Of a stretch of 64,000 nucleotides of DNA, positions 35,159-44,798 are shown piece by piece. A program made the position numbers and the translations under genes. Origin of the DNA: Dactylonectria macrodidyma (taxonomy: Eukaryota; Ascomycota; Sordariomycetes; Hypocreales; Nectriaceae); the NCBI GenBank assembly GCA_020744425.1, contig JAGMUV010000002.1, forward strand, positions 3,826,501-3,890,500. Reading direction: 5' to 3'. A model generated the notes under the pieces. That model saw only the letters and a program-made list of their open reading frames with translations, was not told where the DNA came from and made no database searches. The first letter of the stretch is position 1. Every line of letters starts with the position of its first letter.

Positions 35159-38100
35159 TTACTCGTCCGGTCCGACAACTCCCAGAGCCTTCCGGAACAA
35201 CTGAAAACGATCCTTGGGAAGTGCTTTTGTGAGTCCATCAGCTACTTGTTTGTCGGTGGGGATATAGTTCATCTCAACTTCTCCGCTGGCCGTCTTTTCT
35301 CGCACAAAGTGCTCCTGAATTGCAATGTGCTTTGTGCGGGAGTGGTATTGGGGGTTCTTAGCCATTGCTATAGCCCCTTGGTTGTCTCCGTAGATAATTG
35401 TGGCAGCGATTTGGTCTGTAGCGTTTAGACCTCCCAGTAGTTCTTTTAGCAGGGTTCGCAACCAGATGGCTTCCTTGGTTGCCTGTGTCTGCCCCATGTA
35501 TTCAGCTTCGCAGGTAGACAGCGCCACGGATTGTTGTCGCTTTGCGGCCCAGCTTATCGCACCGCTGCCAACGTTGAAGATGTATCCCGCAGTGGATCTT
35601 CGAGTCTCGGTGTCTCCAGCCCAGTCCGAGTCCGTGTAGCCCGTCAACGGGCGAAGCTCTCCTTGGAACTCGAGCTTGAATTCGCATGTTCCTCGTAGGT
35701 ACCTCATTATGCGCTTCACTGCCGCTTCGTGGGCCTTGGTGGGCTTTGCGAGATAGCGGCTGCATAGGGACACGCCGAATGCAATGTCTGGTCTGGTCCC
35801 TAGCATTGCGTACATCAGACATCCGATTGCCTTAGCGTACCAGTGCTTGCGGTCTGAGTGAGTTTCGGCGTCGTCAAGGGCGGGTTCTAGCTTCGCTGTT
35901 GCCACTGGGGTCGCAGTCGGTTTGGAGTCCCATAGTCCAAATTCCTTCAGGACTTTCTCAATGTATCCCTTTTGCGAGAGGCTCAGTCTTCGCTGTCTGC
36001 GGTTCCGAGTAATGGTCATCCCTAGGTAGAAATGGCAAGGCCCAAGGTCTGTCATGCTGAATCGCTGGTTGAGGCTTCGTTTGATCGTCTCGATGTCCCC
36101 TTTCGATGGTCCTGCGATGAGCAGGTCGTCCACGTAAACGGCAATGTAGGTTTGGCCTTTAACGAAGACACCCATGTCGGAAACGAGAGGCTGGAATCCC
36201 TGTTCTTGGAGGAATAACGAGAGAGTCTGGTACCATATTCTAGGTGATTGCTTCAACCCATATAAGGCTTTTCGCAGTTTCCAGACTCTTCCGGTCCCGT
36301 CATCGAAGCACTCTGGCTGCCCAACGTAGATCTCTTCGTCGATATTCCCGTAGAGAAAAGCAGTTTTGACGTCCATTTGTTCGAGCTCAAGGTCAAGCGC
36401 TGCGGCTATAGCGAAGATTGCCTTGTAGGTCATAGGCTTGACGACTGAGGCAAACGTCTCGTTGTAGTCGATTCCTTCTTGTTGCTCGAAGCCTCGGACC
36501 ACGTAGCGTGCTTTAAACCGCAGGATTTCTCCATTCGCTCCCCTCTTGAGTTTGAATACCCACTTGCCCCTCAGTGCCTTCCGGTTCGGTGGCAGCTTTG
36601 CCAAGGTGTAGACTCCGTTCTCCTCAATGGAGTCCATCTCGGCAGTCATTCCCTTGAACCAGTTCTCCCACTGAAGGGAATCTTGGGCTTCCTTTATCGT
36701 TCGAGGTTCCGCCTCGTCTTCCAAGGAAGCCGCAAGATTGACGTGGGCGCACACGAGGTTTGTGAGAGTATTGGTTCCTAAGAGCAGGTACCTTGAAGGA
36801 AGCTTTGCCTTGGTCGATCTCTGCGAGACCCGGAGCTCTTCGTCCCGGTCTATCGCCGCGGCCGGGTCATGTTGAGGCTCGGATGTTCGTACATGAATAG
36901 TGTCTGCTTCATCCTCCGACATAATTTCCTCAACCTGTGGCGTGGCATCGTGTTGTGGCGGAGCTCCTTTCTTGGGTGAAAGTTCTAACTCTGGATACAA
37001 GGTGGGTCCCTCGCTTCTCGTTCTCTTTGATCCAGTAGGTGTTCCTGTTGCCTCGTGGAAGCTGGATTCGTCGAAGATGACATTGTTAGCGATGAAGACT
37101 CGATTGTTGTTGTCTACAACAATGTAGTTACTGGAGCCTTGATATCCAAGAAGCCGACACTGAATCGTCTTTGCACGCAGCTTTTGTCTTTTGGCGGATG
37201 GCAATATTGCCCATCCATTCGCTCCAATAACGCGGAGGTGAGAGATGTCTGGCTTGTCTCCGAACCACGCCTCATAGGGTGTCTTGTTCAGGGTCTTGCT
37301 AGGGCTCCTGTTCCGTATATACACGGCCGCGTAGAGGATATAGGGCCAGAGCTTTCGCGGCAGATTTGATCGCTCAAGTGTAGGTGTAACCTTTTCTTGG
37401 AGCACTCGATTAAATGCCTCTGCAATCCCATTCTGCTCATGCTGATCGGTCGCGGTATAGTAAATGCTGATGCCCTTGTTGTCGCAGAGGATGCATAGCT
37501 GGTCACTGCGGTTTTCGCCACCTTGGTCGACATGGAGGTAATGGCACCGACGTTCCGGCCGCTCGTACGTATCGAGGAGATATTTGAAACACCTTGTGAA
37601 CTCGGACTTTTCTTTGACTGCGTATGCCCAGCCCATGCGGGTAAAGTCGTCGACGAAGACAACCCAATATCGTGAGCCGTCATAGGCTGTGTCTGGAAAT
37701 GGTCCTGCGATGTCCGCGTGGACGCATTCCAGCGGGTACGTTCCTTTCCGGATTGACTTTCGGTGTGGCCGTTCTTTCTGTTTTCCGACTATGCAAGGTT
37801 CGCAGTTTTGTCCACGTAGAATCGGATGAATGCCATGCGCCATTGCCTTCAGGGCCTTGATTCCGTTCTCGCTTAGGTGTCCAAGTCTTTCGTGCCATAT
37901 TTGAAGTTCGGGGTCACTAATGGTGAGTGACGCTAAGGCAGCATTGATCGCTTCGTCTGGTTGGTCCACGACATAGATCCCTGATCGTACGGTTGCTGTC
38001 AGGATTACTCGGTTGTCGTGCGTCACCTTGGCTTGGTTGTTGGCGAAAGAGATTTTTGCCCCCTTCCTGGTTAAAGCAGATATCGAGACAAGGTTGACAC

Positions 38101-39295
38101 GCCCTTCTGGGGAATATATTGAGTTGTCGAGCGCCAGGTGTCGCTGGCCATCCAGTCCTTTTAGCGGCAGGATATAATTTCCCAGTCCCTGAGGAGTGAT
38201 TTGTGTCTCTCCGATTCCGACTGTCTGTCCGCCGCTCCAAGGTCGAAGGGTGCTGAAGTTTTCCCTTTTGCAAAAGGTATGCATTGAAGCCCCGCTATCC
38301 AGTACGTGTACTTGCTCAAGTAAATTGCTCACGCTTTGACCCTGGTATGCCATGAGCTGTATGACAGGTTCGGTGTGGATGGCAAGAGCATTCGTAACCT
38401 CGTCCTGGTCCGCATTCCTGGTTCGGTCCTTGGTTCTTGGATGGTCTTGGCGCTGTCTTCTTCTAAATCGCTTGTCGTTCAGGCGTTTCTTAAGCTCTGG
38501 GTGAAGTAACCAGCATGCATCTGAAGTGTGCCCAAGCCTCTTGCAGTGGCTGCAGGTAGTGAAATTTTGTTCCTTGATGGCAGCGACCATAGCAGCGTGC
38601 TTGATTGCCTCTTGGTCCTGGTCTTGTTGTTGCATCCGCTGGCTATGTTCCTCCTGCTCAGCAGCTCTAGTGGCTTCTTCGATAGTAGTGGCTGCCTTGA
38701 CGATGATGCCTTCGAAGTTCCGTTCGGGTAGCAAGCTATGGCTCTGAAGGAATGCAGTGAGGAACACTTGATACTTGGGTCCAAGTCCATTGAGAAACTT
38801 GTCCATCAGTTGTGGTTCTCCAATCTGACTGGTTTCATCGAGTTGAAGGATCTGTTCTCGGGTCTTCCGTAATCGTCGAGAAAAGTCGGATACACCTTCG
38901 CAGGTGTCTAGAGTAAGTCGATCAAACTTTTGCTGGAGGTCGTGGAATACACTGCTACCCTTGGGTTTGAAGTGTTGCTCCAGTGTTTTGAGGATGTCCG
39001 TTAATTTGTTGAGACCTTGGACTTCCTGTTTGGGGCGGAAACCAAGTCGATATCGGACTGCTCCACACGCTCGTGCTTGTCTCTGGTGCCAAGCATCTAG
39101 CTTTTCTTCGAAGTCGACTTCCGAGAGATTGCCTTGTACCGGTGGGTCCCGTTTTCTTTCCAGGAGATCGTCGTAGCCGGACAGGGCCAGTAGGTCTCGG
39201 ATTTCCTCGTTCCAGTTGATCCAGCCTTCAGAGGATTCAAGCTTGGCGACTCCGGAAAGGTTTCCGCTCAGGTTCGGTTCTTTGCCGTCTGACAT
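35159..39295 (-). CDS. Gag-Pol polyprotein of the Ty1/copia retrotransposon
   Basis: A single frame of 1378 codons without stop or frameshift. In order: a Gag region; a CCHC zinc knuckle (CSHCKRLGHTSDAC, C-x2-C-x4-H-x4-C); an aspartic protease with DSGAS; an integrase zinc-binding HHCC region (HERLGHLSENG ... CEPCIVGK); an integrase catalytic core with the D-D-E residues (HADIAGPF, HVDQGGEN, NGIAEAFNR); a reverse transcriptase with WVFKLKRGANG, MDVKTAFLYG and YVDDLLIAG; and RNase H with GYTDSDWAGD, STCEAEYM and the tail DGLTKALPKDRF. It should be able to copy and reinsert the element. Gag and Pol share one frame, so no frameshift is needed. All catalytic motifs looked for are present. Confidence 0.96.
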   Translation of the reverse strand: MSDGKEPNLSGNLSGVAKLESSEGWINWNEEIRDLLALSGYDDLLERKRDPPVQGNLSEVDFEEKLDAWHQRQARACGAVRYRLGFRPKQEVQGLNKLTDILKTLEQHFKPKGSSVFHDLQQKFDRLTLDTCEGVSDFSRRLRKTREQILQLDETSQIGEPQLMDKFLNGLGPKYQVFLTAFLQSHSLLPERNFEGIIVKAATTIEEATRAAEQEEHSQRMQQQDQDQEAIKHAAMVAAIKEQNFTTCSHCKRLGHTSDACWLLHPELKKRLNDKRFRRRQRQDHPRTKDRTRNADQDEVTNALAIHTEPVIQLMAYQGQSVSNLLEQVHVLDSGASMHTFCKRENFSTLRPWSGGQTVGIGETQITPQGLGNYILPLKGLDGQRHLALDNSIYSPEGRVNLVSISALTRKGAKISFANNQAKVTHDNRVILTATVRSGIYVVDQPDEAINAALASLTISDPELQIWHERLGHLSENGIKALKAMAHGIHPILRGQNCEPCIVGKQKERPHRKSIRKGTYPLECVHADIAGPFPDTAYDGSRYWVVFVDDFTRMGWAYAVKEKSEFTRCFKYLLDTYERPERRCHYLHVDQGGENRSDQLCILCDNKGISIYYTATDQHEQNGIAEAFNRVLQEKVTPTLERSNLPRKLWPYILYAAVYIRNRSPSKTLNKTPYEAWFGDKPDISHLRVIGANGWAILPSAKRQKLRAKTIQCRLLGYQGSSNYIVVDNNNRVFIANNVIFDESSFHEATGTPTGSKRTRSEGPTLYPELELSPKKGAPPQHDATPQVEEIMSEDEADTIHVRTSEPQHDPAAAIDRDEELRVSQRSTKAKLPSRYLLLGTNTLTNLVCAHVNLAASLEDEAEPRTIKEAQDSLQWENWFKGMTAEMDSIEENGVYTLAKLPPNRKALRGKWVFKLKRGANGEILRFKARYVVRGFEQQEGIDYNETFASVVKPMTYKAIFAIAAALDLELEQMDVKTAFLYGNIDEEIYVGQPECFDDGTGRVWKLRKALYGLKQSPRIWYQTLSLFLQEQGFQPLVSDMGVFVKGQTYIAVYVDDLLIAGPSKGDIETIKRSLNQRFSMTDLGPCHFYLGMTITRNRRQRRLSLSQKGYIEKVLKEFGLWDSKPTATPVATAKLEPALDDAETHSDRKHWYAKAIGCLMYAMLGTRPDIAFGVSLCSRYLAKPTKAHEAAVKRIMRYLRGTCEFKLEFQGELRPLTGYTDSDWAGDTETRRSTAGYIFNVGSGAISWAAKRQQSVALSTCEAEYMGQTQATKEAIWLRTLLKELLGGLNATDQIAATIIYGDNQGAIAMAKNPQYHSRTKHIAIQEHFVREKTASGEVEMNYIPTDKQVADGLTKALPKDRFQLFRKALGVVGPDE

Positions 39296-39688
39296 GTTGA
39301 AATAGTATAATGGGTTGATGTTGTTGGCTTGTTTTTCGATGGAGGTAGAGGTAAGACAAGAGGTCTAGGACATGCTTCTTGTAGATAGCACCTTGAGGTA
39401 CGCAAGGTAGTGGGGACCTTCTCGAAGCGGAGAAAAGTGTCAGCGAGAAGGAGGTGGAATCAGCGAAAAACGGGTGGAATCAGCGAGAAGCTGGTGGAAT
39501 CAGCGAGAAGCTGGTGGAATGATCAAGGAGCGGATTCTCCGTTTGAGTAACAGGGAGGTGAAGGGCCGTGATTCTGGCGCGGTCCAAGACCGCTGTTGAG
39601 TCTCCGCTGCAGTGGAAGAGGACTGTGAGGTCCTGGTGAGTAAGGGACGGGTGATTAAGTAGGAGACTCAGCTTTAGGTTTAATTTAG
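39296..39688 (-). other. Leader region of the copia element
   Basis: About 390 bp of noncoding DNA between the primer-binding site and the gag start. It contains the four-unit 20-bp repeat and lies where packaging or internal regulatory signals are usually found in LTR elements. Confidence 0.65.
39441..39520. repeat. 20-bp tandem repeat, four units, in the copia leader
   Basis: The unit CAGCGAGAAGCTGGTGGAAT starts at 39441, 39461, 39481 and 39501. Units three and four are identical; the first two differ at a few positions. Being within the transcribed leader, the array could be a binding or enhancer array, as in other retroelements; that is inference. Confidence 0.92.
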
Positions 39689-39706
39689 CCTTCCGGGCTC
39701 ATAACC
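39689..39706 (-). other. Primer-binding site, initiator tRNA-Met half-molecule type
   Basis: On the plus strand the bases abutting the right LTR include GGGCTCATAACC, the anticodon-stem/loop sequence (anticodon CAT) of initiator tRNA-Met. The element therefore appears to be primed by the 5' half of a cleaved tRNA rather than its CCA end, as established for Drosophila copia. The tRNA match is from memory of conserved sequence. Confidence 0.75.
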
Positions 39707-39859
39707 TGTTGAAATGAGAAGATTCAAGTTGCTTGATTCATCCTAAATGTGCAGTAAGGGAACCACTGTTTATATACAGGCACGGTCTCTTGTGGAACAT
39801 TCCACCTTCTTCCACACCTTGCCACCGACTTGGTCGCCTCACACTTGTGATCTCCAACA
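39707..39859 (-). repeat. 5' LTR of the copia element
   Basis: 153 bp, identical by eye to the left LTR. It drives minus-strand transcription of gag-pol. TGTTG/CAACA ends are intact. Confidence 0.95.
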
Positions 39860-39864
39860 ACTTG
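39860..39864. repeat. Target-site duplication, right copy (ACTTG)
   Basis: ACTTG follows the right LTR and matches the left copy at 34033-34037. Confidence 0.92.
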
Positions 39865-40384
39865 ACGTGCTTGAGCCACTTGCGGCTTCATTGTCTATAT
39901 AGACCCTTGCACGGCACTACGGCCACTGTAAATTTATCTCTGGCTTGAACCTGGAGCGTTACCCAAGCTGCCCTGAGTTTGCCTTAAATCCAATGTCCAT
40001 TAAGCACCAATCCCCATCACCCCTAAGAGCTGTCAATTCGCTGCCACTTCCATCAAGAGCCTAGCTATAGAGGTGAAAGAAGAAGAAGAAAAAAGAAGTG
40101 AAAAGAAAAGGAATCGCAGTAGTTTCATAGAGAGGCATCTTGTACAAGCCCAGGGTCGTATGATGCATTGCTTTATCTCCAACCGTGTCATTAACTATAG
40201 TAATGGCCCCTAAAAGACCCTGAAAACCCCCAAGAACAATAGCTAAGTTGAACGATAGTTGGCACCTATACTCTGGCTTCGAGACAAGATCCAAGGTAAT
40301 AGTATGTCCTGTTGGGTCTGTGATTCAAACTTTCGGTGTGCTTGATCATGAGATATCTTCATGTCCAAGCTATAGAGACTATCT
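39865..40384. other. Spacer between the retrotransposon and the GH39-like gene
   Basis: About 520 bp forming the 3' flank of the glycosidase gene and the pre-insertion DNA right of the element. An A/G-rich microsatellite-like stretch lies near 40074-40108. No gene is visible. Confidence 0.55.
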
Positions 40385-41921
40385 TTAGCGACGGGAAAAC
40401 TCAAACGCATATGCTGTGTACACATCCGTCTGAAAGATAGGGAATGACACCGAGTCACCACTGTACTCATGTCCATAAACCCCTAGGTTGGAAGGCGTAT
40501 CCTCCCGAGCATAACGGTCCGTAGTGCCCGGAAAACCGTAGGTCTGGATCTGGAGCGTTCCATTCGAGGGAAGCCCAAGAGCGGACAACTTCTGGAGCTG
40601 GATATTGAAAGTGCCAGTAACCCCACGGGAACCGACAAGAAGCCGAACTTTTTTGGAGTCGAAAGTGGCGTAGACCTCACCCAGGAGGTCTGCAGTTGGC
40701 TCTGTCTGCAGGCGGGTGCCGGCCATGCTCTTGGTGTAGTACTTGTATACTTGCCAGGCTCCCGTGGGCCAGTAGCCGCCCGCCTTGTAGTCGTAGGCGG
40801 AGTCGTCAGCATGGCGCTTTCCGAGAAGATTCGCCATGAAGTCGTGGAGGGCTTCGCCGGATAGCCAGTTGCCGCGAAGGCCGTAGGCGTTGACGCGCTC
40901 GAGCTGAGCAATCCACCATGCGCTGCCGGAAGGGCCCTGCTCTGACGGAACGCCGTACTCGTTGATGTTGATGACGTGGTCAGTAGCAAGACCATTGCTC
41001 TGCAGGATGTCCTTGTAGGTCGAAACCGACGACTGCATGTCACCACCTCCTCCTTCCATGTGCCAGCTGTACTGAGTTGGAATGCTTCCATTCTTCGCAA
41101 TGAAGGCTGCCCAGTTGGTCCACCAGGTGTTGGACTTGTCAGGGGCGCCTGCTAATGACGGCCCCGAGGTTGCACAACGGGGAAGAGCTTTCCTGTAATT
41201 TTAATATTAGCAGCTGTAACCCGTGATGTCTAGACATTGAACGCTATGAAGCGACTGACTTGAATTTGTAGTAAGTTCTTCCCCAAAGCTCAAGATACTG
41301 TGACTGCGGGCGATTCCAAAAGCCTGTACCGTCGGGCTCATTCCAGATGTCGATGACAACACCGTCAATCATATTGTTCTTCTTCATGTCAGAAATCAGC
41401 TGAGTGAGGTATTTGTCATAAAAAGACCAGTCCCCATCGTCGCCAGGGTAAACCACGTTTGAAGCCTGCGTGCCGTCGGCGCCCCAGATGTCGTGAGGTA
41501 GGAGGATGAAAGTTCCTCCGTACTTTCTGGTAGTCTGGTAGTTTGACAAAGCAGACTGAAAACGTGTCTTTAATGGAAATAATTAGTTCCATGAACTGAC
41601 ATGTCATGATATTCAACTCCGTGGCTGGAGCTCGCTTACCTTGTAACCATCGAGTGAACCGATCCAACCTTGGCCAGGAAGTTGGGCACCACCAGCTCGG
41701 CTGTACTTGAAACCCATTCCAGTGTAATACTTATCTGGAATTTGGCCTTGCTGATCTGGGATTCCATAGAGAATACCGGATGCGAGTTGCTGAGGGCTTC
41801 CCGAAGACTTATCCAGATGGACTACAGCTGTGCCTCCAACGGTGGCGCGTTTGCCCACAGCAGCCCCGAAAGAATCGTGGGCCAGGCAAAGGACGGCAAG
41901 GGAAGAAAGAGAGAAGAGCAT
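40385..41921 (-). CDS. Secreted clan GH-A glycoside hydrolase, GH39-like
   Basis: Exons are 41921-41640, 41555-41260 and 41192-40385 (introns 84 and 67 bp), giving 461 residues. A signal peptide (MLFSLSSLAVLCLAHDSFGA) starts the protein. The barrel domain has the clan GH-A acid/base motif DIWNEPDG (Glu near residue 167) and the nucleophile strand INEYGVPSEQG (Glu near 271). A C-terminal beta-rich domain follows (VRLLVGSRGVTG ... GTLQIQTYGFPG), as in fungal GH39-type proteins. WNEPDG plus two domains points to GH39 (beta-xylosidase or related) rather than GH5, but substrate is not clear. It probably acts outside the cell on plant or fungal glycans. A TATAAA lies about 135 bp upstream of the start. 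The right end of the copia element is only about 0.5 kb beyond its stop codon. Confidence 0.75.
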
Positions 41922-41929
41922 GTTGGCTT

Positions 41930-41956
41930 ATAGATGGCTTATAGATGGCTTATGCC
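41930..41956. repeat. Short tandem repeat in the 5' flank of the GH39-like gene
   Basis: The 11-bp unit GGCTTATAGAT occurs twice and is followed by a truncated third copy (GGCTTAT). It sits a few bases upstream of the start codon, inside the likely leader. Confidence 0.75.
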
Positions 41957-42914
41957 AAAGTATGACTGTAGTTGACAAAGATTGTGAGATTCCGAGACTC
42001 TGAGACTCTGCTGGGTAGATAGAATTTCCCCTTGCGGTTTGCCAAGCAAGAAGGATTTATATCCATGTCCGGAAGACCGGCACGCTTAGTGAAAGCCTCA
42101 TCCGGGGAAACAAGCCTGGGGTATGGGGAAGCCTGGTCTTGGATTCATCCGCTTGTAAACGGAGTATACTAACTAGCTGGTCACATTGCAGTGCTGCCAA
42201 CAATAGATGATGTGGTTTCCGGCGGGCAGTTGAGATTTCGAGTATGTTGACTAGTCAGTGTGATCCATTGCGAGCTTTCTCTGGCCCCGGTGGTGGGGTT
42301 TGCTCCGGTGGGATGCTCCGGCGGAATCCCGGTGGGCTGTTCGAGTTAATACGAGTGGCCGTCCACGACTTCGACCGCTCGACGACGCTATTTGCCTTCC
42401 TAATAAGAGGCGCTAATCAGCCGTAGTACTGCGCTGTAGTATAATTGGATTGGCTTAGTACTGTATCTTATAGTTTCCACTCACCACACAGCGGCATAGC
42501 ATAACCAGGCTCCTCAGTTGGATGCGTAACTTAGGTAAGAGTAGAAGCCAACTCCCGAGAGAGCCCAAGATGGTTTAATTATCACCAGCAGACTCGGGGA
42601 ATATCCCGCGTTCTCGTTCCTTCCATCCGTTCCATCCGTCCTACCCAGCCACTTGCGTGATGACTTCACATCGTAGCACGGGCGTCAGGCTTCGGCACCG
42701 TGTTGATGTGGTACGTATTCCACAGCTGTTCCTTGAGGCGGTATTGTCAGAGCTGTTAGTCTCACGCATCTACCCACAACGGCGAAATCCGCACACGACA
42801 AGGAAGCGCGAATGGATGTTTTGATACAGGTCTGGTCCGAAATGGAAATAGCATCAATGCAGGCTGGCTTGCCCGAGGAAATCCACGGAAATGCTCGAAT
42901 TCCGAATGCGGAAT
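41957..42914. other. Upstream region of the GH39-like gene
   Basis: Promoter-type DNA for the minus-strand gene, with TATAAA on the minus strand at 42056-42061. No other gene is recognised. Toward the right the sequence passes into decayed zinc-finger-like DNA. Confidence 0.5.
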
Positions 42915-42915
42915 T

Positions 42916-44272
42916 TTGATTCCCGATACTGCGGGTTTATACGGATTCCAAATTATTATCCGCTGTCGACAGTGCTACCGCTTTGCTCAGGGGGCAAGGA
43001 AAGAATGGAATCAATCCCAACAACCAGGAATGAAGCGGCAAGAAGAAGAGGAAGTCAATTGCGATAGATGCAATCATCTAGCATCGACAACCTACTCCTG
43101 GAGTGGAGAGAAGTCATGCCTTAATTGCAACACTGTACGTTGTTCCTTCGGAAACAATAAGGGTGTCCAGGCGACGCGAGCAAAGACGATCCCAGCCTGC
43201 GCAAATGCAAACTGCCAGTCCACTTCTATCCTCAAAAAGAGCTTCAAATTCTACGTCAAAAATATCAAACTGAATATCTAGCGATACCTCCCATGCGATT
43301 GGAGTTACTTAATTTATAGATAGGAGTTTCCAGAAATACTTCACAATATACTAAATGAAGCACTCCCTGCCAGACCTGTCCAACACCGTCGATTTAACTC
43401 TACGCATGTGTTAAATGCGGCCGATATGTCTCCTTTGCCCACTGGAAACCTGTTGAGGGCAGCGGCGGCGGCGGCTTTAAGTGTGGCTCATACTGCATAG
43501 CAAAATGCGCAAATAACCAATGCGGGCGACATCCTATATTGGCTAGTAGTAAAAGGTACTTAGATCGGACCTTTAATGCCGAGTTTTGTCGTGTTTGCTA
43601 TCGGAGCTTGCAATAGCAAGCCAAGCGAAGACGACCAAAGCAGCAACACTTCGCAAGCTATAGTATGCTTCCCCCCCCCCCTGAGGTCGGAAGTGTGCCA
43701 ATCCTGCTTGTAACCGGACGCATTTAAATTGGGCCCTGTGGTGTTTTTAGAAAGCACACCGAAATAACGAAGCGTTTGTCCGATGTATTCACCGTCATAG
43801 TCACCTCAGGGTTCATGGTTTCGAAAGAACTCCCGGAGAAGGGCATTTGGCAACCAAGGGCCAGGAAAGGATAAAAGGTGGAGGAACCCCGACAACACGA
43901 GAATGCTTCAATCCATACTGCGATCGAACTGAAGCAATCTTCGGACGTTGGCACAATGTAGAAGGTATTCCTAGCTTCTATCGATGCAACACATGCCACG
44001 AATACTACACGGCGACTGGCGATGAGCGGTGAGATAGGACACCATAGATTCCATCGCCACCTGGATGTATCAATCCCAATTACGGTCGAGCCAGAGAAAA
44101 CTGGAGAGGTAGGTTCAACTATCTCCCCGGTCATCATGACGCAGCCTACTACCGATGCAGGAGATGCCACAATCAGTTCAAAAAAATACGGAACTGAATT
44201 CATGCCGCAACCAGAACGGCCAACGATAGTTACATGCTGCAACCCGAGCTGCAATTGTACAACAGATTAACA
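42916..44272 (+). pseudogene. Decayed array of GATA-like zinc-finger repeats
   Basis: Fragments in changing frames repeat one theme: a CxxC or CxNxxC pair, a spacer of about 13-28 residues often with a Trp, then CxxC. Seen in order: CRQC near 42964; CDRC and CLNC (43060, 43117); CANANC (43198); CQTC (43368); CVKC (43407); CANNQC then CRVC (about 43490-43600); CFNPYC then CNTC (43904, 43985); CINPNY then CRRC (about 44065-44170); CCNPSC (about 44230). Stops and frame changes interrupt the array, and one finger has Tyr in place of the second Cys. I interpret it as a broken multi-finger gene, not a working one. Unrecognised introns could join some pieces. Confidence 0.45.
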
Positions 44273-44279
44273 TTCCTCG

Positions 44280-44545
44280 TTTATCAATAAGAAAGAGGTT
44301 AAGTCAGATACAGCTTATATAAAATACTTTCTTTATAGTAAATTAATTTATAGTTTATATCATAATTTATGTCATAATTTATATTATAAAAATAGTATTT
44401 TTATAAAACAATTTTTAAAGCTGTCTTACTATTTACTTTAATATATATAATTTAATTAACTATTAAAATATTACTAGTTTATCTTTATTATTTTATAATA
44501 CCTTATATATACTTCAATGAAGGATTTGCTATAGTCTTAAGCTGC
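44280..44545. other. AT-rich island
   Basis: About 265 bp made almost only of A and T (repeated TTTATA, ATAATTTAT, TATATATAATTTAATTAAC), a sharp contrast with the GC-balanced genes around it. Such blocks in ascomycetes are commonly left by repeat-induced point mutation of transposons. No coding signal. Confidence 0.85.
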
Positions 44546-44798
44546 TTTATTTCCGTCCTGCCTCCCTTAATAAGGCATCACTACTATCACCGCCATGGGA
44601 GTCAAGATAGTGTGACGAGTAAACACCCATCTCTACCTACACTATGGTCATCAACCTCGACGCAAAGGTTGACGGGAAGAAGGTCAAGATCAATCTACGC
44701 AGTTCCGGCCGGCAACCAGTACATGCTGACGCCCGACCCTGGAAGCGCCGATCGACTGACATCGATGCACCGAACTTAGCCGCCCGTGACTCGTGCAA

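Larger units (their letters stand above)
34038..39859 (-). mobile_element. Complete Ty1/copia LTR retrotransposon
   Basis: A 5822-bp element read on the minus strand. It has identical 153-bp LTRs (34038-34190 and 39707-39859) beginning TGTTG and ending CAACA, and a 5-bp target duplication ACTTG on both sides. A primer-binding site lies inside the 5' (right) LTR and a polypurine stretch inside the 3' (left) LTR. One uninterrupted gag-pol frame has the copia domain order (integrase before reverse transcriptase). Identical LTRs and an open frame indicate a recent insertion that has escaped mutation. Unusual parts are a 411-bp leader with a 20-bp tandem repeat and a 960-bp 3' noncoding region with a 261-bp duplication. 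Confidence 0.96.

Noticed and set aside
43724..44254. 176-codon minus-strand open frame
   Set aside because: The plus strand at the same place shows the repeated zinc-finger motif (CFNPYC...CNTC). The minus frame has no recognisable motif, so I prefer the plus-strand interpretation.
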